Positions 10,793-22,838 of a DNA stretch of 64,000 nucleotides are shown here, one piece after another; positions within the stretch are counted from its first letter, which is position 1; every line of letters starts with the position of its first letter. The notes beneath the pieces were generated by a model. It was not told where the DNA came from, ran no database searches, and worked only from the letters and a program-made list of their open reading frames with translations. The translations under genes and the position numbers were made by a program. The stretch is from Thereva unica. Its lineage: Eukaryota > Arthropoda > Insecta > Diptera > Therevidae. The stretch is taken from contig OX465282.1 of NCBI GenBank assembly GCA_949987705.1, positions 80,712,070 through 80,776,069 of the forward strand, read 5' to 3'.

Positions 10793-13700
10793 TCATGAGA
10801 CAACAAATAGACTCCTTTTAAGCAGGTCTTTGTTAGTGCTCACGCTAAAAACATTAATATTTTTATTTACATTAATGAACATGCGATTAACAGGCTCAAA
10901 TCGGCCATAATTGGTGTTAGAGGAGTTGATGTGTAAGAGCGGTGGTCCTCTCAGATTGTATCGGCTCTCTCTAAACGACGCACGGCGCCTTAGAAAACCT
11001 GAGTCGACACGTCCATTAAGAAGTTGGTGGACGAAAACAACATCGGCCACTTCACGACGCTTGTGGAGAGTGTTTAAGTTGAGTAACTTAAGTCGGTATT
11101 CATATGGTGGAAGAATTAAAGGGTCTTCCCAAGGAAGGTGATTCAATGCGAATCGAACGAACCTACGTTGAACCGACTCAATTCTTCCAACATGCGAAGA
11201 ATAGTGAGGAGACCAAACCTGGGACGCATATTCAAGTAAAGGTCTGACAAGGGAAATGTAGAGGTGTTTAGTGATCAAGGTGCTGTTAAATTCTTTGGAC
11301 CACCTTATTATAAAACCCAAGACTAAGCTGCTCTTGGAAGAAATATAGTTGATATGAGTAGAAAAGTCCAGCTTGGTGTCAAATCTAATCCCGAGATCTT
11401 TGACAAAATTAACACGGGGGACACCCTCACTAGAAAATGAGTAGTTATAAATTATAGGATCACGTCGCCTAGAAAAAGTCATGACTTCGCATTTACTAAT
11501 ATTAAGAACCAGGTTGTTGTTAGCACACCAGGAGTAAAAGGTGTCGAGGTCGACTTGCAAAAGTTTGCAGTCCTCCATACTCTTTACGCGACGGTACAAT
11601 TTGATGTCATCAGCATAAATCAGGATTCTGCAGTGTCTTAGCAAGGTAACAATATCATCAATAGAAAGAATAAAGAGGATAGGGCCAAGATGACTGCCTT
11701 GAGGGACGCCGGATGACGCCTCAATGGTCGCGGATTTGGATCCACGGAAAAGGACTTGGTAGAAGGGCTTCAGGGAAACCTAACTTTTTTAGTTTAAAAA
11801 GTATAATGGAGTGGGAAAGCTTGTCAAATGCCTTACTGAAATCAGTGTAAACACAATCGGTTTGGCAACCGGAAACGAAGCCTTCAACAGCATGGGAAGT
11901 GAATTCAAGGAGATTGGTGGTAGTGGAACGAGCTGGAAGAAAACCATGTTGGTTTGTAGAAATAAGTTTTTTGCAGATGGGCACGATTGCAGAATAAATG
12001 ATTGATTCAAAAAGCTTCGGTATGACAGACAGCTTGGCAATTGGTCTGTAATTCGATATTTCGTTCTTGCTACCACTTTTGTGAATAGGAATTATGAACG
12101 AATTCTTCCAAAGAGTAGGGAAGTACCCTTTATCCAGGGACTTTTGAAAAAGGGTTTTCAGTGGAGACTGGAGAACCTCCACACAGGATTTAAGGACAGC
12201 AGGAGGGATACCGTCAGGGCCGGAAGTGAAATCGTATGGGAGTTCATCAATATGTTTCATGATATCGTCAATGGAGATTGAGAGAGATAAACTAGTAGCC
12301 TCTCGGTGTAGAGTTATGTGACGAAAATTATTGTCATTAGGTTGAAAATTAGAAGGGGTGAAAGATTGATGAAAGAATGAAGCAAACATGTTGCAAATCG
12401 AGGAAGACTTGCTACTTGACCAGTTAGTGTACTGCATAGTCTTTGGGTAGTTATCAGCTTTTTTCTTGGAGTTGACAAATTTGAAGAAGTTTCTAGGATC
12501 AGTATAAACCTGGTCCCTCATGCTGCTGAGATATTCGCCATACAGAGCAGAAGAGAGTAAACGAAATCTGTTATAGCAATCAGTAAATGTAATAAGACTC
12601 GGAGAATCCTTCCTTTTTAAATAGGTCTTCCAGAGTCTATTTTTCTGATTCCTTAAATGCTTCAGCTCATTGTTGTACCAAGGTGGTGATGAACTGCGCA
12701 ATTTTTGGGGCTCAAAAGGTACGCAAGAAGCAATAGCTTCATATAGTACGGCGTAAAACCGTGCCACATCGACATCCAACTCATTTGAGGAAAGTAAGCT
12801 GTTGAAATCAATCAAGGCAAGCTTAGATGAGAGTTCATTAAAGTTAGCCTTCTTAAAATTGAAGTAATGGGTTACCGCCTCCGGACAAGGATTGTTCTTT
12901 GAGTTGAAGCAGTAATTTAGCAAAAGAGGAGGGTGGTACTTGTCAACGGACGTCATGACTATTGGACTGGGTTCAACAATCATGTTTCCTGAGTCGGTAA
13001 AGAATACAAGATCCAACTGCCTGCCTAACACATTAGTCACACCACTTATTTGATTAAGGCCAAGTGAGAATAAGGAATTGAGAAAACAGGATTCCTTAGA
13101 ATTAAAATTGCCTTCGGGGAGGTAGTTTTCGTCAGCTTCATCAAATACCCACTGAATATTGGGTAAATTGAAGTCGCCAAGAAGAAGTAATTCATCACCA
13201 GTGTTCATCATATTCAGGCTATAATCAACACAGGAGATGAGAATATCATAGAGGCTTAAACCTCCATCGTCAAGTGTGCTTATCATATCTGGTGGGATAT
13301 AGCAGCACAACAGGAAGAGATTTGATTTTGAAAAAGAAATCTTAAGAGCGACAAGCTCAATGTCCAAGGGGTTAGAGAAACTAGGAAGCGAAATTGGGTT
13401 ACAATTAAGGTGGCTGCGGCAAGCAAGAAGTACGCCACCCCCGCGAGCTTCCGAGTCAGTGTGACGGTCCCTCCGAAAGACTTGGTAGGAGGAATCGAAG
13501 AGTTCAGCATTAAGAATGCCTTCGTGAAGCCAGGTTTCCGTGAACGCTATGACATCGAACCCGCTAGCCATCGATGCCTGAAGGATGTCGTTAGTTTTTG
13601 ACCTTGTCCCCCTTACGTTTTGGTAGTAGAGGGAGAGGGTCTCAAGTTTTTTGACATCCTTTGTGTTCTCGGAATGGAAACGTTTGCGTGATGTGCTCGA

Positions 13701-13841
13701 GTACGGGTACGCGGAACAAAGAGCTTGGTAAGAGCACCAGCAGGCCAGAAACCAGGATCTAAAAGAGTCTCGGCAAAAACGGGCGGTGCAGACAAAACGA
13801 AAGAAGCAACAGGCTTGGAAGCCTTGTTGACTTTTCTGCAT
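10793..13841 (-). pseudogene. Jockey/CR1-type LINE ORF2 (endonuclease + RT), frameshifted
   Basis: The minus strand carries an APE endonuclease (LSLYYQNVRGTRSK; AFTETWLHEG; RGGGVLL; LLLGDFNLPNIQW), then a reverse transcriptase (SGPDGIPPAVLK; IIPIHKSGSKNEISNYRPI; QHGFLPARSTTTNLLEF; YTDFSKAFDKLSH). A frameshift near 11720-11770 separates this from the RT half with the YADDIKLY active site (about 11605), thumb segment and C-terminal domain (10793-11644). No RNase H follows, as expected for Jockey/CR1. The plausible start is at about 13650, because upstream residues overlap ORF1 and look like read-through. One frameshift appears to inactivate it. Confidence 0.9.
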
Positions 13842-14134
13842 GAAACAGTTCCAGGGTCTATAGATTTTTTCCTTAAATATTCACAAACAGACTCCGTCGT
13901 AGTTTGAGGAGAGAACCGTGATATAAAGATATCTAAAGGTCTCGGTATCGTAACTAGGGGGGTGCACGGTTCTTGGGGAGCTGTAGCTTCAGTGACCGGG
14001 GGGTTGACCACTATTAGAGGCAAAGAGGTGGATACCGAGACCGGCCTAGAGGTCGACTCAGTCTCTGGAACGTGGGGCAAGGAACTCAAGGTGACACCGT
14101 CGCCTTTAGGCGTATTTAAGGGTACTTTGTACAC
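13613..14134 (-). pseudogene. LINE ORF1 C-terminal part
   Basis: A 173-codon frame just upstream of ORF2 and overlapping its start. It has a proline/threonine-rich N-terminus, then PLDIFISRFSPQTTTESVCE and WPAGALTKLFVPR. This matches the C-terminal nucleic-acid-binding region seen in ORF1 proteins of Jockey/CR1-like insect LINEs (known family pattern). The N-terminal part and start are not evident beyond 14134, so the element is probably 5'-truncated or decayed there. Confidence 0.65.
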
Positions 14135-14229
14135 ATATTGCGTAAAAGAAATTTTCTCATGTAATAGGACTAGGTGCTATATTAGATTTTATGTTATTTC
14201 ACTATAAAAACAATTATGTACCTATAGGT

Positions 14230-14502
14230 TTAATTTTATCGTAATTTTTTTATTGAAAATTGTGTAGAAACATAAATAAAAATTCCATAAGAAATATGGA
14301 TAATAATTATAAATATGTATAAGAAAAATTACTAGAAGTTATATAAAATTAATAAATGTTATACAATATATTAAAAATTATATAAGAAAATTTAATAAAT
14401 AGTTCACCAAGAAAAATTAATAAAAATTATATAAGAAAAATTAACAAGAGTTATATAAGAAAAATTAATATATTAAATATTACCTATATAAGAAAAATTA
14501 AA
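14230..14502. repeat. AT-rich degenerate tandem, about 21-25 bp
   Basis: Repeated TATATAAGAAAAATTAA blocks (14388, 14429, 14453 and 14486 among others) with variable spacing. It directly abuts DINE-like copy 2, which may have inserted into it. Confidence 0.6.
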
Positions 14503-15748
14503 ACTAGTTGGGTTGTGGGTTTGACCCCTTCGGTCCATACGATCAACTTCCCAGTATGATGGACATAGACGGAATTAACAGTTTCCTTACAAAATAGTAA
14601 TACGTTTAGCACTAGTGGGAAATTGACTGGTGACAGTCACGTTAATGGTGACAAAGTAATCCTGAGAGCAGCTTGTTCAAATAACTATAATAGTGGTTAC
14701 TGGGAAGAGAATGACTTCATTTGGAAACTCCAAAGCTTTCTGGAGATAGTACTTGTCAGGCTTGACCAAAAAGAACAAATTTTTTAGTAACTACTAGAAA
14801 TCCCGGGATGAACCGGAATTTCCTGAAACTATCACGCCTAGAAAAGAATTCCCCGTCAAAAAAGTGCTGATCCAAGGTTTGAAAAATTTGTGATGATTTT
14901 AAAGGGTAACGAAATTTTTGCACGATTTTTAAAGATTGTCTGATTTTGACAAGTGATGTTTTGTTGGAAGGCTACCGCTGTGCAGCATTAAAAAAATATC
15001 ACTTCGTTTAGAACGGGTCTCATTCCAACGAGTTTATTAGATATTAGCAAAACTGATCAATTTAAGTTCTTTCTGACACTTATCCGAAGGTTTTTCATCT
15101 AAACAAAAAAGGCCCGACCGAGTGTTATGAAATTTTTTTCAGGGCATTTTTTCGTTAATATTCTTTTTTCGGCACCTCAAAGTACACGATATAGTTTTTA
15201 GTTCGTGCGGTATCGTGCTGGTGCAAAACCCTCGAACTTTGTTAAAACGAAAAATGGTTCTACCGAATTTTATGAAAATCTTTTCAGAACATATTTTGGT
15301 TAATAATCTTCGAACGGAACCTCAACTAAGTCGATATCTTTTATAGGTCACGCGATATCGTGCAGGTAAAAAACTTACTTATGTCGTTTAAACCAAAAAA
15401 CGGGTCGACCGATTATTATAAAAATCTTTTCAAACTGTACTTTCGGTAATACGCTACGATCGGCACTCAAAGAAGTCGGTATCATGGTTGGTTCGTGCTA
15501 TATCGTGCAGGTACAAAAATCATTTTCGTCGCTAACACAAAAAACGGCTAGACCGAATTTCATGAAAATCTTTTCAGATCATATTTCGGTTAATACGCTT
15601 GGAACGACACCTCAACGAAGTCGATATCAGTTTTGGTTCGCGCGATATCGTGCAGAAAACATACCACATACGTACGCACACACACACACACTTGCTTCCT
15701 CTCAAGTTTTTGCTTAAAATGCTCTTGGGACCTTGAAAAATGAAAATA

Positions 15749-18177
15749 CAGTGGAAATCAGTTAACACGAAATGGTGGGGCCGGGATGAGGATTTCGCGG
15801 TATCGGAATTTCGTATTAACCGTTGTCTTTGAAATACGATAATAATAACGAGTTAAATACATAATGGACCCCGGCTTTATCTAAAAAATTAAGTAGAAGT
15901 AAGTAAAAAAGAGAAACAGTAAAAAAAATTGAACTTTACTTATTCGCACAAATTACAAAAAGAAAAGGCGTGGTGTAACGGTCAGTTTTGCCTAAATATC
16001 TACCTGACAAAAAAATACTGTGGGGAAGAAAATCGAGTAGTTGGTTGGGAACAAAAAGTAGGCGGGGAGAAATGGAAAAAAATAAAAAATGGGAGTTCGA
16101 ATTTTGACGTATGAAAAAATGGACTGAAAAAGATTTTTGGTCCGGGGAAAAAGTTGATGTTCGGGAAAATTAAAAAGAAAATAAAACAGGAAAAAATCCG
16201 TTAGGAACACCTAAGACTGGCTGAAGTAAAAACCGTCATTATTCAGTTCATTTGAACAAAAATACCAGTTCGTGTCGAATTATCATCAAGCCGGACTATT
16301 TTGGTGACTATTTTGGTGCTGTGAATTCTAGTCGAAAATACAAGAAAAAATTAAGCATAAAAACATTAACAAATAAGAAAAGAATTTGGAGAAATTTGAA
16401 AGTACCGAAGGGGATACCAGCAATACAAAAATTGCGTTTTGCCCTTTAGTTTATGGAGCAGGATATGCAGGTTTCGGTGTTTCACGTGGTTGGAATTTTA
16501 GCAGTGAAATGTGCGGATTGGTGTTAATCTGTACAAACTGTTTTATTTATTTAAGGGGAAAGACCCTGTGTTTATAATACTCTTCGTTTATCTGTCACCA
16601 AAATTTCAGAAAAAACGGGAAAAACGTGTAGAGAAGTGGCGGAAGGCAATGGAGAGTTGGTGGACGAAGTAACAGGTATAAAATCAGAAGACCGAGGGGG
16701 GATGGAGAACAGACCGAAGATTATCCAAAATTACTCGAATATGGTTTAAATAGAAAAAAAGTTGCCGGAAAATTAGATGATGTTTATCAAACAGCAGACA
16801 CTAGTATAAAGGATGAACTGTAAGGAGGAACTGTATATTCCATTACTACCAATTGATATACCGTTCGATAGTCAGGTAATTAAGCAATACCTATAGTGCA
16901 TCCACACCAGCTGGATCAGAGAAAAAAAAAACCACACAAAAAAATTACACAAAATAAAATAACAAAAACAATTTTCTTTTTGCTTTAATTTAAAAAAAAA
17001 TTTATTACTAAAATAATAATTTTAATAGTAGTTAGTATTAACTTTATAATATTCTTTTTAATTATTTGTGAATTTGTGTTGCCCCTTGTCAGAAATATTT
17101 TGTTCTTTGTTGGTTCCGGGAAATGTGTTTTTTTCCTCTAAGTGATTCTGTTGATTGTAATCTCGTTTGTACAAAGCGAGGAGTATTGGCCAGTACTGCG
17201 CGCTTTATTGTTGTCCTTCATGCACATGTCCCGAAAATAACGTAACACTTAGGTTTTGAATTTGAGCAGGTAATTGTTAATATTTGACACGGGCAGCTAA
17301 TCAGTGTCGTGGTTGTTAAGGTTCCAATGTAATGTTTGTGTTGAGGTTTACAGATATAATAAAGGATTGTAAATATTAGAATGTCCAGGTGGTAAAATTT
17401 TTTTGTGGAATGGTTGAGGGGGGATCATTTCTTTTCAGGGTTTGACGAGGCTCAGGTGATGTCCGGCGAAGGATGGAGGTGGAAGTCAAGATTGCACTGG
17501 CACAGGTAAGTGGTGAACCAACCGCGGTAAGCCCCGGCCACACACCCCACGACCCCTCCGGCGAGCTAGATAACTCCGTGTGGCCGGCGTAGGAGTTCCG
17601 GATTTTCTTTTCATTTCTTATGTATGGTATTGGCTCCTTGGTCATGCTTTTCCGGGCTTGTGGCTAAGGGGGTAATACCTCGCATAAGTGGCGCCCACTA
17701 TTTTATCGCGCCATTATGCTGTTACAGTGGTGCACCGAAAATCAAAAACAGACTGAAGTTTTTCTTGAAAATTAAAAAGATTAAATTTAGTCAACTTAAC
17801 TACGACGCACTTGTTTCGGCGAATCCCCCATTTCCAAAAACATTAGGCCTAGTGTGAACTTCGCTGAAATTTTCTTACCTCGTATGCTAAGGATGATTCC
17901 AGGAAAGTCTAGAATAGGACTGCAGATTTAGGAGAAGGCAGAGAACAAAATTAGATTTGACCTTCAAAAATATAGGGGAACGAAATCATCAAAGAAATTG
18001 GAGAAAATTATGAACAAAATAAGTGCCGCAGAGACTTTTTTCGTATTAAGCGAAGAGCGTTTCGCCATATCAGAACAAATTTGCATGAAAAGAATATTAT
18101 CGGACCGGGACTACACTGTTTTTTTGTGTTATGCAATATGTCGTGCTATCCGTTTTCGTGTTAAGTGAACTCCACTG
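15749..18177. mobile_element. Pogo/Tigger-like element, TA TSD
   Basis: Inverted ends: CAGTGGAAATCAGTTAACAC at 15749 and, in reverse complement at the right end (to 18177), CAGTGGAGTTCACTTAACAC. It is flanked by TA on both sides (15747-15748, 18178-18179). The neighbouring DINE-like sequence is contiguous if the element and one TA are removed. The CAGTGG...TTAACACGAA end is typical of pogo-group elements. The 2.4-kb interior contains no transposase that I can recognise, so it is non-autonomous or decayed. A second inverted pair of short motifs (TTCGTATTAA at 15809 and 18030) lies inside the ends. Confidence 0.85.
17440..17575 (+). other. Exon-like cassette plus conserved donor-side intron
   Basis: TTTCTTTTCAG (acceptor-like) precedes about 70 bp ending GGCACAG, then GTAAGTGGTGAACCA (donor-like), then CCCCGGCCACACACCCCACG and CCGGCGAGC. 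The same donor-side string occurs at 56279-56340 in a different context. The match suggests a shared, dispersed non-coding segment or a real splice cassette. Function unknown. Confidence 0.4.
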
Positions 18178-18382
18178 TACGTTGAAAATTTCGATCTTTA
18201 GACCGATTACAATAACTTCCTACTGGGAAGTTAAAAAAATTCAGCAAGAATTTATGTTTAAGAATAACTAATATACTTATTAAAAATTAAAAATTGCAGA
18301 AATGACTATTTTCTGCAAAAAATAAAATACAATAGTAGTTAAAAATTAGGTTCAAAGAGTTTTTTTTTTTCATAATTACCTA

Positions 18383-18640
18383 CTACAAGCGTATTTCCAA
18401 TTTACGTGAACTTGTTGCTAGTTCATTTAGAACCGCATCTGCAGAAACCGCAATATTACGATGAATATTAAGTAATGCTAATCCATTTAACCCATCTTCA
18501 CTCGTTTGTTGCGTAAATACGATTTAAGTCGTCTCAATATTGAAAATAATCGTTCGCTGCTTAATGTTGTAACCGGTAGCGTAGCAAATATTTGAAGTAA
18601 TTTTCGAACAGTTGGGAACATTAATTCGTCGCATGCCAAC
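18383..18640 (-). pseudogene. hAT transposase C-terminal remnant
   Basis: The minus strand reads KLLQIFATLPVTTLSSER, then LFSILRRLKSYLRNK; after a one-base frameshift it continues TSEDGLNGLALLNIHRNI and ends ELATSSRKLEIRL at a stop (18383-18385). This is the hAT dimerisation domain (T-S-x-E-R-x-F-S-x-L-K pattern). Only the C-terminus remains; the next sequence is DINE-like copy 3, which may have cut it. Confidence 0.7.
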
Positions 18641-18649
18641 GATATCGCC

Positions 18650-19718
18650 TGAACCACGAAAGATATTGACTTACTTGAGGTGCTGTACGAAGCGTATTAG
18701 CGACAATATAATCTGAAAAGATTTTTATAATATTTGGTCGAGCGGTTTTTGGTTTAAATGACATAAGTGATTTTTGTACCTTCACGATATCGCGCGAACT
18801 ATAAAAGATATCGACTTAGTTGACGTGCCGTTTGAAGAGAATTAACCAAAATATGATCTGAAAAGATTTTCATAAAATTCGGTTGAACCGTTTTTTTGTT
18901 TAAATGACGTTTATGATTTTTGTACCTGCACGATACCGCGCGAACTAAAAACTATATCGACTTCATTGAGATGCCGAAAAAAGAATATTAACGAAGAAAT
19001 GCTCTGAAAAAAATTTGATCATATTCGGTCGGGCCTTTTTTGTTTAAATAGAAAAACTTCGGCTGATTGTCAGAAAGACAAGTTTTGCTAATATCTAATA
19101 AACTCGATGGAATGAGACGCATTCTAAACGAAGTGATCTTTTTTGGGTTCTGCACAGCGATAGTCTTCGAACAAAACATCACTTGTCAAAATCCGACAAC
19201 CTTTCAAAATCGTGCAAAAATTTCGTTACCCTTTACAAACAGCGCGAATTTTTCAAACCTTGGATTAGCACTTTTTGGCGGGTAATTATTTTCTACGCGT
19301 GACACAGTTTCAGGAAATTGCGGTTCATCCCGGGATTTCCAGTAGTTACCGTAAAATTTGTTCTTTTTGGTCAAGTCTGACAAGTACTTAACAGTTACAG
19401 TTTTGCTAATATCTCCGGAAAGCTTTGGAATTTCCAAATGAAGTCATTCGCTTTTCAGTTCGTCAATGGCGCTTCAGCACACTCAATACCAATTTGAACA
19501 CCCGCTTTAGTGCAGCGCACGAAATACGGAGGAAATGTTTGTTTGCTAACGTTCAGGAAAAACAAATTCTCTCGGAAAATCTTGTGGATTTACTACTATT
19601 ATAGTAATTTGAACTAGCTTCTCTCGGGATTGCTTTCATCAGTTCTGATACTAGTCAATTTTCCACTAGTGCTAAACGTATAACTATTTTGTAAGAAGTC
19701 AGTTTATTGTATCTTCGT
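18650..19718 (+). mobile_element. DINE-like element, copy 3 (both ends lost)
   Basis: Starts inside a tandem unit (GATATCGCCTGAACCACG), runs through further units at about 18780 and 18935, then the single-copy part (GACAAGTTTTGCTAATATCT to the ATCTTCGT region). The hairpin end is missing. The other end stops at ATCTTCGT where a hAET-type CAGTGGCG end begins; other copies continue with TCATCATACTGGGAAG. It closely matches 61370-62458, including GAGCGGTTTTTGGTTTAAAT. Confidence 0.85.
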
Positions 19719-20299
19719 CAGTGGCGTAACTAGGTAACCAAGGGCCCTGGGGTAAATCAAAAAAATGGGGCCCCACCGCTATCTAAACTGGTTAGGTTTT
19801 ATCAAGTAAAAATATTAAATATACAAATAGTTTAAAAATGCTAAGCTACTTTATCATCAGCTCTTTTTCGTGCACTGCAGGCCAGGTAATAAAAATATTA
19901 AACGATAACAACATAAATTACAATTAATACTTGGTGTAAGTATTGAGCAGTAAAACGAAATAGAAAAGATTCAAGGGTTTATTATATAAAGGGTCCGACC
20001 AACTGACTAAATAACAATTATATTTACAATCTTTTCCTAGCTTTAGTTTTCGCAAAAGTATCAATGACTTCGGTTAAATCCAGGCTTGATGCGGTTTTGT
20101 TTTCAATTGCTATTAGCGATAAATGTCGGAGTCGAGTTTGGCCCACACTATTTCTTAAATAATTTTTTATTATTTTTAATTTGCTAAATGACCTTTCAGC
20201 TGCTGCAGAAGTAACAGGAATTGCAAAGAATAATAACATTGCTGTAAATACTTTCGTTAGGTCGCATTCTAGCACTCCATATTTGCTCATTATTTCCAT
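19719..20299 (-). mobile_element. hAT element, 3' part
   Basis: CAGTGGCGTAACTAGGTAAC at 19719 is a hAT-type terminus, with the candidate TSD half ATCTTCGT directly outside. Minus-strand transposase remains lie inside. The other terminus is not found: the copy is replaced by gypsy pol sequence from about 20380 onward, so it is truncated. Confidence 0.75.
20024..20299 (-). pseudogene. hAT transposase C-terminus
   Basis: A 91-codon frame with FAIPVTSAAAERSFSKLKII, then KNYLRNSVGQTRLRHLSLIA, the dimerisation domain of ZMYM/hAT transposases, ending at a stop. The catalytic part is missing. It sits about 300 bp inside the CAGTGGCGTAAC end, as expected for a minus-strand hAT gene. Confidence 0.85.
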
Positions 20300-20305
20300 A
20301 CATAA

Positions 20306-21634
20306 TTAGTGAACAGTCCATGCTTGAGTTAATTGAGGTAAAACTAGGTGGTAAATATTAATAAATTGAAGTGAAAAGCTAGGATAACCGCTCAACCCCA
20401 AAAAACTTTGAATATCTTTAATGGAGACCGGGGTAGAGTAATTCAAAACAGATTTAACTTTATCTGGTGAAGGAAACAATTGTCCATCTTTCAATATGTG
20501 CCCCAAATATTCGATCTGGCGACAAAGAAACTGACATTTCTTAAAATTAATTTCCAATCCGTAATCTCTAGCAGTTTGTAGTACTCGATCTAACCTTTCT
20601 GTAGCTTCCTGTTCTGTTCCGGCTGGTATTACTATATCGTCTAAATATAACATGACAATTTTTTCATTTTGTAACGGTCTGAATATACAATTCACAAAAC
20701 GTTGGAAGTTTGCCGGTGAATTGCAAAATCCAAAGGGTACTTTCAAAAATTGATATTGGCCTTGATGCGTCACAAATACTGTATACTTTTTACTATTATC
20801 CTCCATCTTCACGTGAAAGAACCCATTTTTTAAGTCTATTGTACGAAAAACACGTGATTCTTGTAGATTATCAAGTTGGTCTTCAATAACAGGTAAAGGA
20901 TATCTATCCTTAAATGCTACTTGATTAATTTTCCTGTAATCTATGCATACCCTAGGACTACCATTCTTCTTCTTAACTACGACTACTTGACTCAAATATT
21001 CGGAAACGCAAGGTTCTATTACTCCTTCTGCTATCCATTCATCTACTTGTTTATCTACTACATCTCTCTCCGAGTATGGCAGTCTTCTTGGAGGATGAAA
21101 AATTGGCTTATCGTCTTTTAAAGTAATTCGCATTTCTACTTTTGTATCTTTTATTTTATTAGGTTTATAATTTGTTATTAATTCACGTACCTTAACCTTA
21201 CATTCTTCGTCTGTTATGTGTTCCAAATCCAAACAATTAGTATCTTCCTCTATGAGAATATTTAAAACTACAGCCTCATTTTCGTTTTTTATCTTTCTAA
21301 TATTTACTCCGTTTCGGTTAATAATCAATTCTATTTCATTCAAAAATGCATTACCCAGAATTGCTTCTATATTTACTGTACTTTGCGGTACGATGTGAAA
21401 ACGAATTCTATGCTTATCATCGTCTATTCGAACATTCAACACAACTGAACCAATTGTACGTACCTTATTTGCGTTATTTCTGAAACCGACTAGGATTAAT
21501 TTCGGTCCTTCAACATTTGTATCTGAAAATTTCCTGGCTAAATCTTCTCTAATTACATTAATTTCACTTCCAGTATCTACAAGTGCAGAGAAAGTAATAT
21601 TTCCTACGTTAACTACTTTATTCATTCTTCCCAA
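20306..21634 (-). pseudogene. Ty3/gypsy pol: protease + reverse transcriptase, truncated
   Basis: A 442-codon frame. An aspartic protease core ALVDTGSEINVI lies at about residues 15-30, a gypsy RT begins near residue 165 (PPRRLPYSERDVVDKQVDEW), with catalytic MLYLDDIVIPAG near 330 and FLGLSGY near 405. After FLGLSGY the sequence stops resembling gypsy (breakpoint about 20378), so RNase H and integrase are lost. Gag lies upstream on the same strand. Confidence 0.9.
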
Positions 21635-21649
21635 CTTGAAGTCGATAAA

Positions 21650-22838
21650 TGATTAATAGCAACTTCAGCATCTCTATTCTTTGATTTAAGTTCATTGGCA
21701 CATTCGTTTGATTTATGTCCGTATCTACCGCACTTAAAACATTTTGTACCTAATTTTCTGTTACTACATTCATTGGATTTGTGGCCATATGACCCGCAGT
21801 TGTAATATCGGATTTGTAGTCGTTGTTGTGGTTGTTGTCCCTTCTCATTAATTATTTTCTTAACTTTACCTTTATAGTCACATTTAGCTGCTTCTTACTG
21901 CTCACCATAAGATTCCTTGTATACAACGTAGTTTTTCCTTAAAATCTCTCAAATTTCGAGCACCATATAGCAAGATTTTATTTGATGGCACATCTGATAT
22001 CCCTTCAATCACATATTGTATTAAAGCTTCATCCTCAAGTGGTCCTCGACTTGCTAATTCCTTCATCATTATAAAATATTCTTGTACGCTCTCGTGTCTA
22101 GTCATTTGACGTTGCAACAGACTTTTATGCAATCGTGCGGTATTCACGTTACTAGCGAACTCACTCCTCAATGCGTCTTTTAATTTACACCAAGAATTTA
22201 GGCCCTTTTCTGAAAAGATGAAAAGGTTAGCAAGACCGGTTAAGGATTTTTTTGCAAAAATAAATTTTTGAAAATCATTCCATCCCATAAGTTCCGCTGT
22301 TTCCTCAAAATCATCAATCCAAGATTCTATCGGATAATCGTCTGTAGAGTCCTCAATATCTCGAAAGCTAACAGAACACTCGGAAATATCTATCCTTCTT
22401 GCATTTCTAGACAAACTGCTTCTGGAGAAATCGTCTTCATAAGCCCGTCTTTGCTCTATTTCTCTTTCAGGATTATGCTGTCTAACATTACTAAGTCGTG
22501 GTTCACGTCTTTCATTATGGCCCTCTACATGCTCATAATGTCTCTCATTGTTACTTCGTCTCGGTTGATCGACAGTCCGCTTAGTTCCTCTTGTTTGGAT
22601 ATTGATTCCGTCCTCACCACAATTTTCATTGTAGTTCCACTGCTCAGCTTGCACTACGGTATCGTCGTTAGATCTGGTAGAGTCGTCATTTTTCTCTTCG
22701 TCATTATCTCCATCGTCATCATAATTTTCCTCCACATCACTCTCCAGCAAAGAAATGTCGTTCAAATATTCCACGATTATATTTTTTAAATCCTTGTCGG
22801 CATCTGAATAATCAATACTAGTGCAGGAAGAATAGAAA
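21650..22838 (-). pseudogene. Ty3/gypsy gag, C-terminal part
   Basis: The frame at 21902-22838 contains an acidic, Asn/Asp-rich linker and then the retrotransposon gag core (PIESWIDDFEETAELMGWND, KSLTGLANLF, LLQRQMTRHESVQEYFIMMK, YVIEGI). Downstream, 21680-21830 encodes two CCHC-type knuckles (one with its first Cys replaced by Tyr, then CFKCGRYGHKSNEC) in a shifted frame. The apparent Met start at about 22879 is inside a foldback insertion and is not the native start; native gag continues beyond it at 24277-24681. Confidence 0.8.

Larger units (their letters stand above)
14503..18232 (-). mobile_element. DINE-like element, copy 2 (split)
   Basis: Starts ACTAGTTGGGTTGTGGGTTT, then GACCCCTTCGGTCC and AACTTCCCAGTATGATG, and ends at the hairpin TACTGGGAAGTT (18221-18232). 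At least three 145-bp units occur between about 15190 and 15650, followed by (AC)n at 15678-15690. A pogo-like element (15749-18177) splits it within GAAAATACGTTGAAAATTTC; removing that insert with one TA restores the family consensus. Confidence 0.85.

Noticed and set aside
22268..22789. 173-codon plus-strand frame antisense to gag
   Set aside because: It is a mirror of the gag coding strand with no recognisable domain.
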